Below are positions 26,772 through 35,941 of a stretch of 64,000 nucleotides of DNA, one piece after another. The first letter of the stretch is position 1. Each line of letters begins with the position of its first letter. The stretch comes from Bdellovibrionales bacterium CG12_big_fil_rev_8_21_14_0_65_38_15 (GTDB taxonomy: Bacteria; Bdellovibrionota; Bacteriovoracia; Bacteriovoracales; Bacteriovoracaceae). The stretch covers positions 1-64,000 of the forward strand of contig PCUW01000034.1 in assembly GCA_002787775.1 (NCBI GenBank). Reading direction: 5' to 3'. The translations under genes and the position numbers were made by a program. The notes under the pieces are model-generated. The model searched no databases and was not told the origin of the DNA. It worked only from the letters and a program-made list of their open reading frames with translations.

Positions 26772-26777
26772 TATAAT
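26772..26777 (+). promoter_or_regulatory. -10 box placed for a leaderless mRNA
   Basis: Perfect TATAAT ending six bases before the ATG at 26784, where no Shine-Dalgarno is present. Transcription would begin at the A of the ATG. No -35 match is evident. Confidence 0.45.
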
Positions 26778-26783
26778 AGATTT

Positions 26784-27650
26784 ATGAAGCTTATTTTTAC
26801 TCTTTTATGCCTAGTTCTTAGTTCCAACGTCTTGAGCGCTGATCTGGCCTATATTGTGTCTGATCAGGCCATCATTTATAGCGATATGGACCTTTCTGTG
26901 GGCATAGGCTACGTCAAAAAAGGCAAGAAAATTAAAGTTGGAGAGATTGCTAGAAAAAATGGGACAGTCCTCTCAACTGTCGTTTCGGGTCGAATTGCTT
27001 ATATTAAAAAATTGGATGTGCGATTGGCACAAGAAATTAGTGACGAAGGCGGAAACTATATTGCGCCTAAAGTCACCGATCACGAAGTGTTATTTGAGGA
27101 GCAAAACTTTGAAGATAATTTTAGTGAAAACAATCATATGGTCTTACATATGGGAAATATGGCGACAGGTTCAGCTTGGCAAGAACTAGATCCACAAAGC
27201 AGTGAGAATACAATTTCTCAATTTGGTATTGGTTTTGAACACAGGCCAGAGCTTCGAAACTACTCTTGGGCGGTTGGGCTTAATTATATCAGTGCTGAAT
27301 CAGACAACTTTGCTTTTAAGAGTTTGATGGTTGAAGCAAAGTTTCAATATTCAATAGCGAGATTTAGCCTTGTCTCTCTTGATGCTGTCTTTGGCGTTAT
27401 CGGCACTGGTGATGCTCGACTGCAAAACTCCTTTAGCTCTACTGAATCCAGAGGAACTATGTTCGGCTATCTGATTGGCGGACAAGCAAAACTCTTTCCT
27501 TTTTCAAAATTTGGAATTATTGGCGGTGTAGAAATTAGAAAGTACAACGTTGGAAGTATTGGAGATGTTCAACTTGAAGATGGCAGCATTGGAGCTTTTG
27601 AATCTTTCAATGGAGCTAATGTTTGGGCCGGAGTTACTTATAAAATTTAA
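26784..27650 (+). CDS. Exported SH3-like plus beta-barrel protein
   Basis: 288 residues from ATG 26784 with a signal peptide (MKLIFTLLCLVLSSNVLSAD). Residues about 20-85 resemble a bacterial SH3 module (IYSDMDLS, IGYVKKGKKIKVGE). After an acidic linker the remaining 160 residues alternate hydrophobic and polar residues with aromatic-rich strands and end in GVTYKI, as in small outer-membrane barrels. I infer an outer-membrane protein with a periplasmic SH3 domain; function unknown. An upstream frame to 26736 exists but lacks a signal at its start. Its stop overlaps the convergent gene by four bases. Confidence 0.75.
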   Translation: MKLIFTLLCLVLSSNVLSADLAYIVSDQAIIYSDMDLSVGIGYVKKGKKIKVGEIARKNGTVLSTVVSGRIAYIKKLDVRLAQEISDEGGNYIAPKVTDHEVLFEEQNFEDNFSENNHMVLHMGNMATGSAWQELDPQSSENTISQFGIGFEHRPELRNYSWAVGLNYISAESDNFAFKSLMVEAKFQYSIARFSLVSLDAVFGVIGTGDARLQNSFSSTESRGTMFGYLIGGQAKLFPFSKFGIIGGVEIRKYNVGSIGDVQLEDGSIGAFESFNGANVWAGVTYKI

Positions 27651-28927
27651 TCGACCAAGATCGTCGATCCCTGCTTTGAGCCTTCTTCTTTAGCTTTTTT
27701 CAAGAAATAATTCACCTTATCTTCAGCGTTTTGAAAATTGCCGTCAGGTGCGACCACTTGAGCTTTTTCGGCATCACTAAGCTCACTTTTAAATTCTTCA
27801 GATATTTTTCGCTCTAACTTTCGCTCTTCAGTTTCTCTTAAACTCTCTTTTAAACCTGAAAAACTCGTTCCAAAAACATTATAGCCATACTCGTATAAGC
27901 TATCTAAGTGAACCTTATTTTTCTTGCCTCGTTCTAAAAATTGAATCATGGTCCTTAGAAATTCTTCTTCTTTAGGCACATGACTCCAACCTGCAAAAAG
28001 ATAGGTCATACCCTCTTGATCAATTTTTCTATCAAACGTCAGCTTATTAAATTCACCATACAGCCTAATCGTTTCATCAGGATTGCTCGCCTCCCACTCA
28101 AGAGAATCAAAAAAACGAGTTCGATAAGATTGGGCGATCGAGCTGTAGCGTTTCGTCGTTAGTTCCAGTCGCTGCATTAAACCTTCTCTTAATAAGAAAG
28201 TCTGCTCGACTTTATAATTATCAACCACCAGTTTATCACCTGCGGGCTTAACTTCGACAACTCCCATTTGCTTTGATTCATCATAACTTATGTTGATAGC
28301 ATTAGGCGGAAAGAGGAGTTGTCTTGCTTTAAGAATGAATAGCTTATAGGCAAGATCAGTGTATTTAATGACCAATAATTCTTTGATCCAACCAACAAAA
28401 CCAAGGGCGTTCATTGTCGGCAATCGTAAGTCGAGAGTAAATAAATCTCTCCAAATTTGCTCACTTGGAACTGCTAGTAATGAGTTTTTAAAAATAGGTA
28501 AATTAAATAAAAGATTATTTTCAAATGGGTAGGTATAAGTCGTAGGCTTTAAAAGCTTGATACCTATTTCTATTTGCAGGTTTTGATTCTTGATATCCCA
28601 AGCAATAATAGGTCTTTTAGATTCATCTATACTTATATTAGGGATGAGTAAAAAGTAAGGATGCCTGACTGGCATAGAAACAATATAATCACCGACATGA
28701 AAATTACGCCAACGAGTTAAGCTGTCGGTGCTGACCATATCAATTTTCTTTAGATCAAATGGAACTGAGTATAAAAGCTGAGCTTCAACTTTCTGCGTTT
28801 GCAAAAATCTAGAATTAAGTCCATTTTCAATCGAAACATAATAGAAATGATACGGCATGAACGCCAGCAAGCCGGCGGTCATAATGAGGGCAATGACCAA
28901 AAGAGAAGGAATAATAATCCGTTTCAT
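27647..28927 (-). CDS. Single-pass membrane protein with large extracytoplasmic domain
   Basis: About 426 residues; one N-terminal transmembrane helix (IIIPSLLVIALIMTAGLLAF) and a large domain probably in the periplasm, ending in a charged helical region rich in Glu/Lys/Arg (about 350-420). I recognise no family. The start is ambiguous: ATG 28927, ATG 28936 and GTG 28945 are in frame, none with a strong ribosome site; I take the ATG nearest the hydrophobic segment. The stop shares TTAA with the convergent barrel gene. Confidence 0.72.
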   Translation of the reverse strand: MKRIIIPSLLVIALIMTAGLLAFMPYHFYYVSIENGLNSRFLQTQKVEAQLLYSVPFDLKKIDMVSTDSLTRWRNFHVGDYIVSMPVRHPYFLLIPNISIDESKRPIIAWDIKNQNLQIEIGIKLLKPTTYTYPFENNLLFNLPIFKNSLLAVPSEQIWRDLFTLDLRLPTMNALGFVGWIKELLVIKYTDLAYKLFILKARQLLFPPNAINISYDESKQMGVVEVKPAGDKLVVDNYKVEQTFLLREGLMQRLELTTKRYSSIAQSYRTRFFDSLEWEASNPDETIRLYGEFNKLTFDRKIDQEGMTYLFAGWSHVPKEEEFLRTMIQFLERGKKNKVHLDSLYEYGYNVFGTSFSGLKESLRETEERKLERKISEEFKSELSDAEKAQVVAPDGNFQNAEDKVNYFLKKAKEEGSKQGSTILVD

Positions 28928-29029
28928 GTACACCATATCGGACACTTACAGCAGATATTAAGAAAATACTCAACTTTATTGGCCTTTAAAACGATAAGCC
29001 ATTGAATCGGAATGAAATTGGAGCCGAAG

Positions 29030-29701
29030 ATGAAGATCTTACCATTAACATTTTTATCAATACTCATGATTTTAACGTCATGTGATTCTCAGCGTAGTAC
29101 TAGAAAGAGTCGCTATGACTACTCTCCTTTTAGTAGCTCCACATCAACAACTGGTGGCAATCAAACTGATGGAGAAATTATTATTGATAACACAGGTAAT
29201 GGCTCTGGAGGTGGTGGTACCACTGTGACTATTCCACCAGAGATTGATCATTGCTCTTGGGCCCCAGATGGGCTTAATGGCTTTATGTCAAATAGTGCTC
29301 ACATAGGCTCTTATACTGTTTGTAAGAGTACAAGCAATGAACTTGATCTTTATATCCAGGTCAAAAATCCAATTACTAACGTTCAAGTGTGTTTAATTCC
29401 AACTTCAGCATCAGGTGGACAGTCTGTTTATATTGGAGAGCCGAGATGTTTGGTTTTAAATGATAATAAAAGAGTTTATAAAGTAACGATGGTTAAAAAC
29501 CGTCCAAACTACTCTCAGCTTCCTCTTAATAGTGTCATGATTATGAAAGATGAAGTTCACTTCTACCCTTACCCATTCAATCAAAATGCACTATCGCCTG
29601 ATGCTTATGTTTTCTGTTCGCAGTACCTAGCTCAATACGGTTACGGTGGATATTGTGATGCCTTTAAATCAGTTGGAGCTTATACCTATAAAGAGTTTTA
29701 A
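29030..29701 (+). CDS. Lipoprotein of unknown function
   Basis: 224 residues from ATG 29030 (GGAG eight bases upstream). Signal peptide with lipobox LTSC, so lipid-anchored. A low-complexity Ser/Thr/Gly linker (about residues 35-65, including SGGGG) tethers a compact C-terminal domain with six cysteines, beta-rich and tyrosine-rich at the end (AQYGYGGYCDAF). The linker suggests a surface or periplasmic display domain. No family recognised. Its stop overlaps the convergent gene by four bases (TTAA). Confidence 0.78.
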   Translation: MKILPLTFLSILMILTSCDSQRSTRKSRYDYSPFSSSTSTTGGNQTDGEIIIDNTGNGSGGGGTTVTIPPEIDHCSWAPDGLNGFMSNSAHIGSYTVCKSTSNELDLYIQVKNPITNVQVCLIPTSASGGQSVYIGEPRCLVLNDNKRVYKVTMVKNRPNYSQLPLNSVMIMKDEVHFYPYPFNQNALSPDAYVFCSQYLAQYGYGGYCDAFKSVGAYTYKEF

Positions 29702-30585
29702 TTCTTTAGGTTTCCAGAAACTAAAGTTCCGGACTTATAGATTTTATAAAGCTCTCCATCAAGCGTTGGAAAAGCAATTAGCGGGATAATCTTTCGAGTT
29801 TGAGCTTGGCCATCATCTTCTTTTTCTAGCTCGACACAAATAATGAAGTAATAAAAGCTCACCCCATTTTGTTGATAAGCTTTGATATAATTAAAAATCT
29901 GATCGCCTTCATCATCTTCATCTGCATAAATTTCATCTGGATCTTCAAGCGTTGTTTTAAAATACTTTTCATAAAGATCAAATTGCTCAAAAGGAATATC
30001 AGCAGCAATTCGATCCTGCAGCAGTCTGGCAAGAAAGGCTGATTTCTTAGCTTCAATAGCATTTAATGATTCTTGCTCTAACTCTAGATCGATGGCCCCT
30101 GCTGGAAGATCATCTCTGGCAATAAATTCATCAGGATTAGTTATTTTTTCGCCGCCCCTAAACTTATCTAAAAGCTTGGGACTTCTGGTCGCTGTTGCTA
30201 GTAAAATAAAACTTGGTTGGCGCTCAAAAAGGTGACACATGATTACGACATGAAATGGTCTTTCTGGCGAAAATGTTTTTATAAAAATAAAGTGATCTTC
30301 ACCTATTTCATTTTCATAGCGCCAGATTTCATCAGGTTTTGTAAGTGCTTTATCCATCAAATTAGGATCGCTGATGAGAGAGCGACAATCCTCATCTGCT
30401 ACCTTTAGCTCTACTCGTGTTTCACGCTCAAGGTTTTCATACCAAGAAACAATTGGCTGATAGTATTTTTCAATACAATCTTCGCTGCAAAAGCTTCGGG
30501 CAGAACTTTCTTCAACAAATAAAAGCTCTTCAACATCGAGAAGTGCCTTTTTACAATGATTACAAAAATAGACTGAACGATTCAA
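29698..30585 (-). CDS. Protein with N-terminal zinc-ribbon-like motif
   Basis: 295 residues, no signal peptide. The N-terminus has CNHCKKA and, 22 residues later, FCSEDC, a four-cysteine pattern typical of TRASH/MYM-like zinc binding. The rest is acidic, with mixed helices and strands, and is not recognised; a DEIYADEDDEGD run is extremely acidic. Start is TTG 30585 with AGGCGGA upstream. It follows the barrel gene by 13 bases and is probably cotranscribed with it. Confidence 0.75.
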   Translation of the reverse strand: MNRSVYFCNHCKKALLDVEELLFVEESSARSFCSEDCIEKYYQPIVSWYENLERETRVELKVADEDCRSLISDPNLMDKALTKPDEIWRYENEIGEDHFIFIKTFSPERPFHVVIMCHLFERQPSFILLATATRSPKLLDKFRGGEKITNPDEFIARDDLPAGAIDLELEQESLNAIEAKKSAFLARLLQDRIAADIPFEQFDLYEKYFKTTLEDPDEIYADEDDEGDQIFNYIKAYQQNGVSFYYFIICVELEKEDDGQAQTRKIIPLIAFPTLDGELYKIYKSGTLVSGNLKN

Positions 30586-30598
30586 CCAATCCGCCTAA

Positions 30599-31522
30599 CT
30601 ATAAAGAGAAATTAAGACCTGCGTAGATCTTATTACCATAGCTTCCAGGCAAATTCCAAAGTCTGGCATTGAGAAGATTTTCATCTTTTAAACGTTTTGA
30701 TCTAAAGACAGCTCCTAAATCCAATGAAACCATAGGAGAAATTGTTAACTGTAAAGATGGAGAGACTGTTCCAAATGAGATCTTCTCGCTTAAAGCATTG
30801 TCACCTTCGCCCGATCCAATACTAACTGTTGCAGCTTCAACTGCAAAACGAATATCAGGTGAAACCATCCATCCAAGAGAAGCATTAAGTCGCTGAATAT
30901 TTCCAATACTCAGTTCACTCTCTTGTGAAGGATTACCAGTAAGCCAAACTCTGTAACCTAGTCCGAAAACAAAAGTTCCAAATCTTTTGGCGGTCTCGAC
31001 ACCGACAATCTTATCTGTTCGACTTGTTCCAAAACCTGAGTTTTTCTGACCGATATTAGCGCCACCAATAAAGTCCATTGATGCTCTATCAGCTCCACCA
31101 CCAAACTCAAGCCAATTTACGCCTAAGATGACCTGTGGATTACCTTTTTGAGAAGATCCCTCACCAATAGTGCTATTTGAATCAAACGATCCCATCGACC
31201 AAGCAGCATCTAACCAAATATTGTAGGATGTTTCAAAATGGGCTTGAAAACTTGTGACGTTAACTTTTCCAGACTGATCCCCAACTTGAGCATCAATCAT
31301 TCCATAATTAGCTGCTAGTTCAAACATGCCAGAAGGGCCTGATCTGCTCACCAAACTGCTGCTAGAAGCAACCGATGTATTCGTTGATGATGGAGGTGCA
31401 ATTCTTTTTATTTTAGTCGGCGCAGGAGCGGGCTCAGGCGATGATTCGGTATAGTCGACTAAAGCAAAAGAATATTTTGAAATGAGAAATAGTGTAAAAA
31501 ATAGAAGCAGGTTCTTTTTCAT
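30599..31522 (-). CDS. Outer-membrane beta-barrel protein
   Basis: 307 residues with a signal peptide (MKKNLLLFFTLFLISKYSFA), a Pro/Ala/Ser-rich linker (SPEPAPAPTK, then SSSTNTSVASSSS) and a C-terminal region of alternating strands: NYGMIDAQVGD, FETSYNIWLDAAWSMGSFD, GVNWLEFGGGAD, LGYRVWLTGN, ending in AGLNFSL with the terminal hydrophobic pattern used for barrel assembly. Probably a small porin or structural barrel; substrate unknown. AGGAT precedes the ATG. It leads a two-gene unit with the zinc-ribbon protein. Confidence 0.78.
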   Translation of the reverse strand: MKKNLLLFFTLFLISKYSFALVDYTESSPEPAPAPTKIKRIAPPSSTNTSVASSSSLVSRSGPSGMFELAANYGMIDAQVGDQSGKVNVTSFQAHFETSYNIWLDAAWSMGSFDSNSTIGEGSSQKGNPQVILGVNWLEFGGGADRASMDFIGGANIGQKNSGFGTSRTDKIVGVETAKRFGTFVFGLGYRVWLTGNPSQESELSIGNIQRLNASLGWMVSPDIRFAVEAATVSIGSGEGDNALSEKISFGTVSPSLQLTISPMVSLDLGAVFRSKRLKDENLLNARLWNLPGSYGNKIYAGLNFSL

Positions 31523-31659
31523 GACAAATCCTATGTCAGAGATGGAGTCTTCATAACTCCGTAGTTATATCTATTTAACCATAAGCTAGAGGCTAAGATC
31601 AACCTTTGTTAAAACCGAGTAAATAAGTCCGTAAAATAATTACCTGACTGGAAAGCCTT

Positions 31660-31678
31660 GCCCTCTGCTATAGGGCAC
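31660..31678 (+). promoter_or_regulatory. Hairpin in divergent intergenic region
   Basis: TGCCCT, seven-base loop, AGGGCA in the 221-base gap between the barrel gene and the 31744 operon. No gene fits in this gap; promoters for both directions should lie here but I find no convincing -35/-10 pair. Confidence 0.3.
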
Positions 31679-31743
31679 CCTATCCAAGATACTATAGTAG
31701 AACGTGATCTAGGATGGATCATGCCATCTTTGGGAGGAACCCT

Positions 31744-32058
31744 TTGGAACTATTCAAACGAATACCTGATACCACCATGAAATCTCTTATTGAATGGGGT
31801 ACTCAAGGTCACTACCCTCTCTTTGATCGAGATTGGTTGGGAACGATTTCTACTTCAGGAGCGCGCTTAAAAGCTCTTACAATTAATGAAAAAGGTAAAG
31901 TGAAGTCGATTCTTAAAAGAATTGCTCATCAAAAAAGTTTTGAAAGAAAAAGAACTGTTCTTTTTTCTTTAAGTGAAGATGATCGTCGCACGTTCATTCG
32001 CGCTTTTATGAGCGCTGTTGAACATAGAATTCTTGATAATGCACCGGAGCTACATTAA
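31744..32058 (+). CDS. Small cytoplasmic protein, first gene of sHsp-fusion operon
   Basis: 104 residues from TTG 31744. I prefer this start to the ATG at 31714 because GGGAGG (31732-31737) lies six bases before it. The product is basic and helical (KSILKRIAHQKSFERKRTVLFSLSEDDRRTFIRAFM), with no signal peptide. I recognise no family. The stop overlaps the next ATG by one base (TAATG), so translation of the exported protein and then the coiled-coil protein is probably coupled to it. Confidence 0.75.
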   Translation: MELFKRIPDTTMKSLIEWGTQGHYPLFDRDWLGTISTSGARLKALTINEKGKVKSILKRIAHQKSFERKRTVLFSLSEDDRRTFIRAFMSAVEHRILDNAPELH

Positions 32059-32372
32059 TGAAAACTCTAAGAGTTTTATTAATCCTACTTTTAACACCAC
32101 TATCATTGATGGCCGAGTACCGCGTCTATCAGTATCAGGTTATGTCGAGATTTCCAGGTGAATATCAAGCGAAACCACATATTGTAACTTCGACACTCGA
32201 TCCTGTTTCCTACCTCTCTTATCATGGCGGGGAAACTTCAATAGCTATTGATTTAATGCGCTCATGGACCTGCCAAGGTCATACAGGTGGCATGAAGGAC
32301 TATTGCCTAGGACCAGCTGAACGATCGATTGCTCAAGAAAAAGAAATGGCTTCGGCCGAGGTGAAAAAGTAG
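32058..32372 (+). CDS. Small exported protein, second gene of sHsp-fusion operon
   Basis: 104 residues with a signal peptide (MKTLRVLLILLLTPLSLMAE). The mature part starts YRVYQYQVMSRFPGEYQAKPH and has a CxxH...C pattern (WTCQGHTGGMKDYC) that could be a disulfide or metal site. No family recognised. It overlaps both neighbours by one base (TAATG at the start, TAGTG at the end), a tight coupling that argues for a shared role with the two cytoplasmic products, although the location differs. Confidence 0.75.
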   Translation: MKTLRVLLILLLTPLSLMAEYRVYQYQVMSRFPGEYQAKPHIVTSTLDPVSYLSYHGGETSIAIDLMRSWTCQGHTGGMKDYCLGPAERSIAQEKEMASAEVKK

Positions 32373-33538
32373 TGAAAGTCGAGAATCCTCAATCAACCAA
32401 GCTTAAGACAATGCTGACGAATCAAAGAAATTTGGTTGCAGCAAAAGAGCGTGAGATTGAAGATGTTAAAAAAATCTACGATATGAAGAAAGAAGATGAG
32501 AGAGTATTAGGTCAAAAAGACGTCATCGAAATCAAAGACATTAATCAACAAGAAATTCTAGAAGCTGTCGATAATAAAACTTCACGCCTTGAGGATATTC
32601 AAAAATCATTCAAAGCGGACTCTGAACGTATTCAAAAAGAAAGAGCGATTCTGGCCGAACAAAAAAAGCTTGATAAAGATGCCACCATGGCGCTCAATGC
32701 TATTGATCAAGATCGAATTATTCAAGATGGACTTGAAAAAACAAGATCGATTAAAGATTCAACCAATAAATCAGTAGCAGAAATTCAACAACAAAGTGAT
32801 TTTGAAATACAAGATATTGCCTATCAAACTAAAAAGAAAGCGGACACGCAAACAAGACTCTACGACTCTACTCTGGCTGATCGCTCTAGAGAGCAAAGTT
32901 TACAGTTAGGTACAAAAGATATTGAGCATAAACAACAGCTCGATAATTTAAAAATGGAATTTGCTAGAAATTCGAGACAACTTTCTCGTTTAAATACTGC
33001 GGATAAAACGAACAAAGACTTAGCCTATAAAAAAGAATTGAAAACAACTGAAGATCATTACAATCAGTTGCTTTCATCAAAGCGAGCACAGTTTGAAGAA
33101 AAGTTTACGGCACTTCAAGCGCAACATGAGCAAGTCATTTCAAGAACGGAAGAACAGTTAAGAACTCAGCTTAAGGCCTTAAGTAGTGACTATGCTAAAA
33201 AGCGTGATGCAACCTTGGCCAAGGTTGATGATCCGTTTTATAACCTTAAAGAGATTGAACATAAGCTTGAAGATAAGCCAGACAGCTACCTTGTTCATAT
33301 CAATATTCCTGAACATGAAGCTGAGAATGTCGTCTTTACCGGCCATGATCGTAAAATGAAAATTACAATAAGTCGTCGTTTCACTGATAGAGTTGAAGCT
33401 GAAGCAGGTAAAGTCAGCGAGAATCGACGTTCAGAAAGTTTTAGTAAAGAATTTCAAGTTACAGATCTTGTTAATCCAAAAGAAATCACTAAAAAATATG
33501 AAGACGGTGTCCTCACCTATCGTATCGCTAAGGCTTAA
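32372..33538 (+). CDS. Long coiled coil fused to a small-heat-shock (Hsp20) domain
   Basis: 388 residues from GTG. Residues about 15-285 are an almost unbroken charged heptad-rich coiled coil. Residues about 303-388 fit an alpha-crystallin domain: SYLVHINIPEHEAENVVF (beta strands 2-4), KMKITISRRF, SFSKEFQV, and KKYEDGVLTYRI with the hallmark G-V-L near the end. Ordinary Hsp20 chaperones are near 150 residues with a short N-terminal arm, so replacing the arm by a long rod is unusual; a scaffold or tethering role is inference. There is no signal peptide. The stop overlaps the convergent mgtC-like gene by four bases. Confidence 0.85.
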   Translation: MKVENPQSTKLKTMLTNQRNLVAAKEREIEDVKKIYDMKKEDERVLGQKDVIEIKDINQQEILEAVDNKTSRLEDIQKSFKADSERIQKERAILAEQKKLDKDATMALNAIDQDRIIQDGLEKTRSIKDSTNKSVAEIQQQSDFEIQDIAYQTKKKADTQTRLYDSTLADRSREQSLQLGTKDIEHKQQLDNLKMEFARNSRQLSRLNTADKTNKDLAYKKELKTTEDHYNQLLSSKRAQFEEKFTALQAQHEQVISRTEEQLRTQLKALSSDYAKKRDATLAKVDDPFYNLKEIEHKLEDKPDSYLVHINIPEHEAENVVFTGHDRKMKITISRRFTDRVEAEAGKVSENRRSESFSKEFQVTDLVNPKEITKKYEDGVLTYRIAKA

Positions 33539-34260
33539 GGGTCTATCACATCCGCATGGAACTCTGATAAATGAAAGTGGACTTTTTCCACCTGAATAAT
33601 TGTATTAATCGAATCGACGAGTTCACGAATTTTTCTAGGATGAACAGTCAGATAAATGGTTAAAATTCTTTCATTGTTTTCAATGTCGATAATCTCTTCA
33701 CTAATTTGTTCTATGGTATTTGTTTCATTTAAAATGAGCTCTTTTACACTTTCAGTGACTCGACCTTTAGAGAGAACTTCAAGACGGTAATGGCAGTTAT
33801 CGCGCTCCATCTCAAAGAGTTTATAAATGGGGCCTAAAAGCTTTAAGACAATAAGACTTGTGACAGTAAAAATGGCTGCAATGAGTGGATATCCAGAACC
33901 AATAGTCACGCCAATTGCTGCGACAACCCAAATGGTAGCAGCCGTGGTTAAGCCAACGACCCCGCCACGACCTTGAATAATCGCTCCAGCACCAAGAAAA
34001 CCAATCCCGCTTACAATTTGGGCCGGAATTCTTGAAGCATCAACATAGCCCGCAGCATCATTTCTTACCAGCAAAGAAACAGCTGTATAGAGAGTTGCGC
34101 CGATACAAATAAGCATATTTGTTTTGATACCAGCAGCCTTCATCTTCTTTTCTCGGTCATAACCAATCAAACCACCAAGGACGAAAGCCGTAACAATTTC
34201 AATTCCTAGACCGAAATAAACACTAACTTCACCTAATAATTCAATATGGACTTTCTGCAT
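33535..34260 (-). CDS. MgtC/SapB family membrane protein
   Basis: 241 residues from ATG 34260 (AAGGTG upstream). Four to five membrane segments occupy the first 150 residues with the family signature: AFVLGGLIGYDREKK, KTNMLICIGATLYTAVS, QIVSGIGFLGAGAIIQ, GLTTAATIWVVAAIGV. The C-terminal 90 residues form a soluble ACT-like domain. MgtC proteins help cells survive magnesium limitation by acting on ATP synthase or magnesium transporters; the exact role here is unknown. The frame extends to 34284 but without a ribosome site. Confidence 0.92.
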   Translation of the reverse strand: MQKVHIELLGEVSVYFGLGIEIVTAFVLGGLIGYDREKKMKAAGIKTNMLICIGATLYTAVSLLVRNDAAGYVDASRIPAQIVSGIGFLGAGAIIQGRGGVVGLTTAATIWVVAAIGVTIGSGYPLIAAIFTVTSLIVLKLLGPIYKLFEMERDNCHYRLEVLSKGRVTESVKELILNETNTIEQISEEIIDIENNERILTIYLTVHPRKIRELVDSINTIIQVEKVHFHLSEFHADVIDP

Positions 34261-34327
34261 TAAGGCACCTTGAGAAGAAAACATCGTAAAATGATAAATA
34301 CTTATCTATCATAACGTTAAGGAATAG

Positions 34328-35449
34328 ATGATGAAAAGACCTCACCTTCTTAATTTTCTAAGTGTTATCACTGATGAGTGGATAAGCGTTCGTGCGGCCA
34401 TCACGATGAGAGAAAATCCCATCACAAAACAATTTAGTCATCAAAACCTAACTGATGATCAAGATGCCAGACTTCCAATTCAGGCCCTACGTTTACTGCG
34501 CTCTTATGAGTTTAAGATGAAACTGGTGGGCTTAACTAATAAACAAGAAGTCGTATTCACAAAAATTTACGATTCAGATGTTTTGGGAGATTTTCGATTT
34601 AAAATCCCTTTGACTAGTGAAACACGAAAAATTGAAGCATTTCAAATTTATGAAGTAAGCAAACAAGAAGGTCTTGAATTACAGCTTGGTACGGCCTTAC
34701 CACTAAGAATTCCAAATCCACGTAAAATTATTATTTGCGACTTTGATAAAACATTAGTTGATACTCGTTATTCAACAACGCGAGAGCTTTATCGCTCCCT
34801 CACCAAGCCTCTACAGTTCTTTCCAACACTGACTCAAAGTTTAGAAATACTTCATGAAAAATTAAAGGATGGCTTTAACCCTTTTATCCTTTCCGCTTCT
34901 CCGCATTTTTATGAAGAAGCCATGCGAGATTGGCTCTATCAGCATCAAATTTACACGGCAGGAATTTTTTTAAAAGACTATAGAAAAGTGCTTTCGTTTC
35001 TTGATGGTGATTTAACTCCCAAGGATTTAAAAGTCCAAGGTCTTTATAAACTCAATCACCTTTTAGATATTCTAGGAATGACGGGCCTTCCCGATGAGTT
35101 AGTTCTCATGGGTGATAATTTTGAAAGTGATCCCGTTATTTATTTAACGCTGGCGATGATTCTGTTAGGTGATCAAAAACCATGGCAGTTATGGCGGGAG
35201 CTTAAAGAAAATGATGCCTTTCAACTCTCCAAAAGACAGGACGCAAATTTTTTAGATAAAATTTATCAGCTGCAAAATCAATTAGAAAGAAGACAAGGTC
35301 GCACCAAACCCAAATTGACTATCTATATTCGAAAACAATTTAGTGAAGACAAGTTAGTGCTGCCGGACTTTTGCCGTTCAAGAATGGATCTCATTGAGTT
35401 ATATGAGGGCAAACCCGTCATCGAGTCTGCCCCGCAACTAAGCGTTTAA
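34328..35449 (+). CDS. HAD-type phosphatase, App1 (DUF2183)-like
   Basis: 373 residues, cytoplasmic. The C-terminal two thirds is a HAD phosphatase: DFDKT (residues 138-142, nucleophile and acid Asp), SASPHFYEE for the second motif, and MGDNFESDPVIY for the metal-binding aspartates, as in the phosphatidate phosphatase App1 catalytic domain. The first 125 residues are mostly beta and may be the accessory domain seen in such proteins. The natural substrate, lipid phosphate or protein, cannot be told. A second, exported relative is at 51952. AAGGAA lies upstream of the ATG. Convergent four-base stop overlap. Confidence 0.75.
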   Translation: MMKRPHLLNFLSVITDEWISVRAAITMRENPITKQFSHQNLTDDQDARLPIQALRLLRSYEFKMKLVGLTNKQEVVFTKIYDSDVLGDFRFKIPLTSETRKIEAFQIYEVSKQEGLELQLGTALPLRIPNPRKIIICDFDKTLVDTRYSTTRELYRSLTKPLQFFPTLTQSLEILHEKLKDGFNPFILSASPHFYEEAMRDWLYQHQIYTAGIFLKDYRKVLSFLDGDLTPKDLKVQGLYKLNHLLDILGMTGLPDELVLMGDNFESDPVIYLTLAMILLGDQKPWQLWRELKENDAFQLSKRQDANFLDKIYQLQNQLERRQGRTKPKLTIYIRKQFSEDKLVLPDFCRSRMDLIELYEGKPVIESAPQLSV

Positions 35450-35931
35450 AATAGTTTTAGACTACCAGAGAAAGTAGCAGCGTCATAAATCACAGATTTG
35501 CGATAAAGGTAATCGGCATTTTCAGTTTTAACTGGCACTTCATTTTCAGTATCTAGAATATCAGGGTAAGTTCCATCAACGTTTCTAAGCGCATGCTTAG
35601 CTTGACCATGGATCACAAAAATCACGTGATTGAAATTTGTCCAGCCATCGCGTGGGACAAGAACTTCGGGAATGCTAACACTTCCATTTTGACTTATAGA
35701 AAATGTTAATGGTCCTTTCATCACTTTTCGAACCTTCGCGATTTGACCTGGAGTTTCAAGTGTAGCTGGCCTTGCTGAAACATAATAAACACTTATTCGT
35801 TTACCTTTAAACATATCCAGCCCATTAACTTGGAACCCATCAACAACAGTTGCAGAGTCTGCAAAAACCTGAACTGAAGATAGTATTATTAAAATGGTAA
35901 AAAATTTATAAATATGAGACATCAATTTCAT
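35446..35931 (-). CDS. Exported protein of unknown function
   Basis: 161 residues from ATG 35931 (GGGGGAC upstream), with a signal peptide ending at VFADSA. The mature part is beta-rich and has no cysteine. It follows the 35942 gene by ten bases and is probably cotranscribed with it; both are exported. The ATVVDGFQVNGLDMFKGKR start and the absence of catalytic-looking motifs suggest a binding or structural role, but I recognise no family. Confidence 0.75.
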   Translation of the reverse strand: MKLMSHIYKFFTILIILSSVQVFADSATVVDGFQVNGLDMFKGKRISVYYVSARPATLETPGQIAKVRKVMKGPLTFSISQNGSVSIPEVLVPRDGWTNFNHVIFVIHGQAKHALRNVDGTYPDILDTENEVPVKTENADYLYRKSVIYDAATFSGSLKLF

Positions 35932-35941
35932 ACTGTCCCCC

